From NCBI GenBank assembly GCA_016794945.1, contig JAEUIX010000176.1:1-6140 (forward strand): a stretch of DNA of 6,140 nucleotides, in the 5' to 3' direction. The position numbers and the translations under genes were made by a program. This DNA comes from Phycisphaerae bacterium (GTDB taxonomy: Bacteria; Planctomycetota; Phycisphaerae; Phycisphaerales; UBA1924). A model generated the notes under the pieces. It searched no databases. It saw nothing but the letters and a program-made list of their open reading frames with translations, and was not told the origin of the DNA. This document shows, in pieces, positions 3,179 through 6,140 of this stretch (positions are counted from its first letter, which is position 1; each line of letters opens with the position of its first letter).

Positions 3179-6140
3179 GTGGCCCCGGCGGCGCTGGCCC
3201 GCATCGCCGGGTCCGACACGCCGTTGCCCGCCGACTCGTCCCTCGATCGCGCCTCGACCCTCTCCGAGTCGGGGCGGCTCGTCGAGGCCCGCGCGCTGCT
3301 CATGCGCGCCGTCCGGCCTGAGTCCGGCCTCTCGGCGCAGCAGCGCGACAGGGCTGTCGAACTGCTCGACCGCGTCGAGCGCCGCATCAAGCAGACCGAC
3401 GTCGTCGAGATCTCGCTCCAGAAGGCCGAGCTCGCCGTCACCGAGGGCGACCTCCGCACCGCCGAGCGCCACGCCTCCGCGGTCGCGGCTCGCAACGACG
3501 CCAAGGCCGCCGAGAAGTCCCGCGCCGAGACCATCCTCACCCAGATCTCCGAGCGCCGCGCCGAGTTCGCCGGCCGCGCCGCGGCGCTGCTCCAGCAGGC
3601 GGTTGCCGACTTCGACGCCGCCCGGTACGTGCAGGCCAAGGCGGCGCTGACCGCGCTCTATCGCTCTGGTGTCGAACTCTCCGCCGACGACCGCCGCACC
3701 GCCGACGCCTACCAGGTCCGCATCGTGCAACTCGAGCAGGCCCAAGGCCGCCTCTTCGACGCCGAGGCCGTCGCCGTCGGCATGATGCAGCCCGGCACGG
3801 TCCGCCGCGGCAACGAGCCCAAGCCCGCCGACAAGCCCGCGCCCGCCCCCGCTGGCGACAACACCATGCGCCCGGTCGAGCCCGCCGCGCCCGCGCCCAA
3901 GCCCGAGCCGGCCGCGAAGCCCGAACCCGCGCCGACTCCCGCGCCGACTCCCGCTCCGGCGCCCGCGCCCAAGGCCGACGCCCCCGCCGAGCCCATGAAG
4001 CCGGCCCAGCCGGCCCAGCCGGCTCAGCCCGCGCCGGCGCCCGCGGCCGAGCAGCCCAAGGCCCAGCCCCAGCCCTCCCCGGGCGAGATGGCTCCCGGCG
4101 CCGCCGGCAACCAGCCCCTGCCGCAGGACCAGCTCATCCAGCTGGCGCTGCGCACCGAGGCCCAGCGCGTCCTGGCCGAGGCCGACGCCGCGTTCAACGA
4201 AGGCCGCTACGTCGAAGCCGCCCGCAAGTACGAGCTCGCTTCGACCATCCACAAGCCCTACCTCTCGGCCGATGAGGTCAAGAACGCCGAGGCCCGCCTG
4301 GCCGAGTGCCGCGTCCGCATGAAGCAGGGTGGCGGCCTGGTCGAGCAGGCCGGCGCCCAGACCGCGCTCATCCGCGAGCGCGCCAACGCCGAGTTCAACA
4401 ACGAGCTCCAGCAGGCCGGCGCCGCACTGGCCGCCGGCAACATCTCCGACGCCCGCGACCGCAACGCCCGCGCCCGCCTCACCGCCGACCGCGCCCGCGA
4501 GGCGTTCAGCGAGGGCGAGTACCAGGCGATGATCAAGAAGGTCGACGACCTCAAGGCCCGCATCGACGCCGCGGGCGAGGCCATGGCCCAGGACGAGGCC
4601 AAGCGCCGCGAGCTCGACCTGGCCGCCAAGGCCCGCGACTCGCAGCGCTCGCTCCGCGAGGAGAAGGATCGAAAGATCTACGAGGGCATCGATCGCGCCC
4701 GCAGCCTGCAGCGCGAGCAGAAGTACGAAGAGGCCCTGCAGGTCGTCGAGCAGGTGCTCTTCCTCGATCCAAACAACGCCACGGCCATGTTCCTGCGCGA
4801 CCTCCTGCAGGACGTCATCACCTACCGCCGCTACGACGAGATCCAGCGCGCCAAGCAGCGCGGCTTCCAGAATCTCGAACTCGACTCGCAGGCCCCGCTC
4901 ATCGTGCCGTCGCGGTTCATGAACTTCCCCAGCGACTGGCCCACCAAGACCTTCAGCCGCGCCGACGCCGGCGCCTTCACCGACACGCCCGACAACGCCC
5001 AGGCCCGCGCGGCCCTGGACGCCAAGCGCGTGCCGGCGCAGTTCGCCGAGAACACCCTGGCCGACGTCTTCGACTACCTCCAGAAGACCACCGGGCAGAA
5101 CTTCGACGTCGAGTGGGCCAGCCTCCGCCCGCTCGGCATCGAGCCGACCACCACCGTATCGCTCAACCTGGCGGACACCCCCGCCCGCGTCGTGCTCGAC
5201 CGCGTGCTGGCCAAGCTCGGCCGCGAGGGCGACCGCCCGGCCTGGACCGTCAACGACGGCATCGTGACGGTCGCCAGCGCCGAGGACATCCGCCGCCACA
5301 CCGCGACCCACATCTACAACATCACCGACCTGCTGCTGGAAGTCCCCGATTTCACCGACGTGCCCGTGGTCGATCTCACCCAGACGCTGGCCAACGCCAA
5401 CGGCAAGGGCGGTTCCACGCCCCCCAGCCCCTTCCGCAAGGCCGCCGAGCGCAAGGACACCCGCCAGAGCCGCCAGGACCGCATCAACGAGATCATCTCC
5501 CTGGTGACGCGCACCGTCGACCCCGACAGCTGGCGCGACAACGGCGGCGACGTCGGCGCCGTCCAGGCTCTCAACGGTTCGCTCATCGTCACCACCACGC
5601 CCACCAACCACCGCGAGATCGCCGGCCTGCTCAGCAAGCTCCGCGACATCCGCTCGATGCAGATCAACATCGAGGCGCGGTTCATCCTCGTCAACCAGGA
5701 CTTCTTCGAGCAGATCGGCATCGACCTCGACATCTACTTCAACGCCAACAACAACCAGATCACCGCCGCGCAGGCCGTCGATCCCACCATCCTCCCCAGC
5801 GACTTCTTCAACTTCGGCGGCACGCCCCCGCTGGCCCGAAACGTCACCGGCCAGGCCCCCGTCACCGGCGTCACCGGCAGCCCCGACGGCACCCAGATCA
5901 CCCAGGGCGTCATCCCGCCCCGCAAGTGGTCCCCCATCGGCACCGTCAACGATTCGCTCGGCCTCGGCAGCTTCCTCGCCGGCACCAACGACTTAGCCTA
6001 CAGCCTGCTCCAGCGGGCCCCGGCCCTGGGCGTCGCCGATCAGTTCCTCGACGACATCCAGGTCGACTTCCTGCTCCGCGCCACCCAGGCCGACCGTCGC
6101 ACCATCACGCTCACCGCCCCGCGCCTGACGCTGACCAACG
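3083..6140 (+). CDS. Secretin-family (type II/III secretion, PilQ/GspD-like) outer-membrane protein with TPR extension, 3'-truncated by the window
   Basis: The frame is open for 1019 codons and runs off the window, so the C-terminus is missing. Secretins form multimeric outer-membrane channels for type II secretion, type III secretion or type IV pili. Residues 1-32 are a Sec signal peptide: Arg-containing start, hydrophobic LVLGALTAAALTG (17-29), likely cleavage after AHA (30-32). Residues 50-240 are helical with TPR-like character, then comes a Pro/Ala/Lys/Gln linker (about 244-346). TPR-like units are recognisable at 364-397 and 536-568 (EEALQVVEQVLFLDPNN), with a charged helix between. An N0/STN-like domain occupies about 650-736. 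A second N-type domain (745-857) contains DPDSW and LNGSLIVTTTPTNH. QINIEARFI (860-868) and FFEQIGIDLDI (874-884) begin the region leading into the barrel, and the secretin signature TLTAPRLTLTN (1009-1019) ends the window. The roughly 650-residue N-terminal extension is much longer than in GspD or PilQ but fits planctomycete 'type II and III secretion system proteins'. The substrate and the exact system cannot be told here. Confidence 0.88.
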   Translation, partial: MPVNADRLSRPLVARPLVLGALTAAALTGAHAVAPAALARIAGSDTPLPADSSLDRASTLSESGRLVEARALLMRAVRPESGLSAQQRDRAVELLDRVERRIKQTDVVEISLQKAELAVTEGDLRTAERHASAVAARNDAKAAEKSRAETILTQISERRAEFAGRAAALLQQAVADFDAARYVQAKAALTALYRSGVELSADDRRTADAYQVRIVQLEQAQGRLFDAEAVAVGMMQPGTVRRGNEPKPADKPAPAPAGDNTMRPVEPAAPAPKPEPAAKPEPAPTPAPTPAPAPAPKADAPAEPMKPAQPAQPAQPAPAPAAEQPKAQPQPSPGEMAPGAAGNQPLPQDQLIQLALRTEAQRVLAEADAAFNEGRYVEAARKYELASTIHKPYLSADEVKNAEARLAECRVRMKQGGGLVEQAGAQTALIRERANAEFNNELQQAGAALAAGNISDARDRNARARLTADRAREAFSEGEYQAMIKKVDDLKARIDAAGEAMAQDEAKRRELDLAAKARDSQRSLREEKDRKIYEGIDRARSLQREQKYEEALQVVEQVLFLDPNNATAMFLRDLLQDVITYRRYDEIQRAKQRGFQNLELDSQAPLIVPSRFMNFPSDWPTKTFSRADAGAFTDTPDNAQARAALDAKRVPAQFAENTLADVFDYLQKTTGQNFDVEWASLRPLGIEPTTTVSLNLADTPARVVLDRVLAKLGREGDRPAWTVNDGIVTVASAEDIRRHTATHIYNITDLLLEVPDFTDVPVVDLTQTLANANGKGGSTPPSPFRKAAERKDTRQSRQDRINEIISLVTRTVDPDSWRDNGGDVGAVQALNGSLIVTTTPTNHREIAGLLSKLRDIRSMQINIEARFILVNQDFFEQIGIDLDIYFNANNNQITAAQAVDPTILPSDFFNFGGTPPLARNVTGQAPVTGVTGSPDGTQITQGVIPPRKWSPIGTVNDSLGLGSFLAGTNDLAYSLLQRAPALGVADQFLDDIQVDFLLRATQADRRTITLTAPRLTLTN
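3812..4120 (+). repeat. Region encoding the Pro/Ala-rich linker, with short tandem repeats
   Basis: About 100 residues (roughly 244-346) are dominated by Pro, Ala, Lys, Glu and Gln and should be extended and disordered. Two short in-frame tandem repeats are visible. GCGCCGACTCCC occurs twice (3929-3952, encoding APTP twice). CCGGCCCAG occurs twice followed by CCGGCTCAG (4001-4027, encoding PAQ three times). Such repeats can change in number by slippage without breaking the frame. The linker separates two helical regions and could span the periplasm or cell wall. Confidence 0.7.

Noticed and set aside
3812..4120. Minisatellite or CRISPR-like repeat reading of the proline-linker DNA
   Set aside because: The repeats are very short, in frame and explained by biased amino-acid composition. 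There are no spacers.
2663..5611. A 982-codon open frame on the minus strand opposite the secretin gene
   Set aside because: The translation is low-complexity Gly/Leu/Ala/Val/Arg with no domain pattern. It lies opposite a gene with clear signal peptide, TPR and secretin motifs. Strong GC third positions remove stop codons from the antisense frame, so this is a shadow.
5993..5995. A TTA leucine codon in the secretin gene, the only one I noticed in it
   Set aside because: TTA is rare in such GC-rich DNA and can mark regulation in some actinomycetes. One isolated codon in a presumed planctomycete supports no such claim.

Overview
The window is very GC-rich bacterial DNA with dense coding and strong GC preference at third codon positions. 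The best guess for the source is a planctomycete, probably of the class Phycisphaerae. Two things point there: the large tetratricopeptide/proline-linker secretin at the right end is a protein type I associate with that phylum, and a shortened MnmE-like GTPase next to coaX also fits. This assignment rests on remembered family features, not on a search.

Layout. The left third (9-1822) is a two-gene minus-strand operon. It holds coaX (type III pantothenate kinase, 274 aa) followed by a 330-aa MnmE/TrmE-like GTPase. The coaX stop and the GTPase start overlap in a GTGA motif, so the two are probably translationally coupled. coaX carries Ser where the family's first phosphate-binding Asp is expected. 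The GTPase has lost the C-terminal end that performs tRNA modification in true MnmE.

A 32-bp gap (1823-1854) separates coaX from a divergent plus-strand gene at 1855-2898, a 347-aa acidic, apparently cytosolic protein that I do not recognise. Neither gene has a clear Shine-Dalgarno sequence. Each has a -10-like hexamer a few bases before its ATG, so both may be transcribed without a leader.

A 184-bp gap (2899-3082) follows. It contains a pair of 11-bp direct repeats running into a 23-bp near-perfect palindrome, a plausible sigma70-type promoter (TTGCGT-17 bp-TATCGT), an 8-bp inverted repeat in the predicted leader, and a GGAG ribosome binding site.

The right half (3083 to the window end) is one large open gene, cut off by the window. 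It encodes an exported secretin-family protein with signal peptide, two alpha-helical/TPR-like regions separated by a Pro/Ala/Lys/Gln-rich linker, an N0/STN-like domain, a second N-type domain with a charged insertion, and the start of the secretin barrel domain. It is likely an outer-membrane channel subunit of a type II secretion or type IV pilus-like system. No partner genes of such a system are in view.

The first three genes look like a housekeeping cluster of cofactor synthesis and a GTPase beside an uncharacterised gene. The secretin has its own promoter and appears to be a separate unit. I see no rRNA, tRNA, CRISPR array, insertion sequence or prophage genes. I found no convincing new multi-gene system. 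The most unusual items are the altered active sites of the two minus-strand proteins, the compact divergent promoter, the palindrome before the secretin, and the long N-terminal extension of the secretin.
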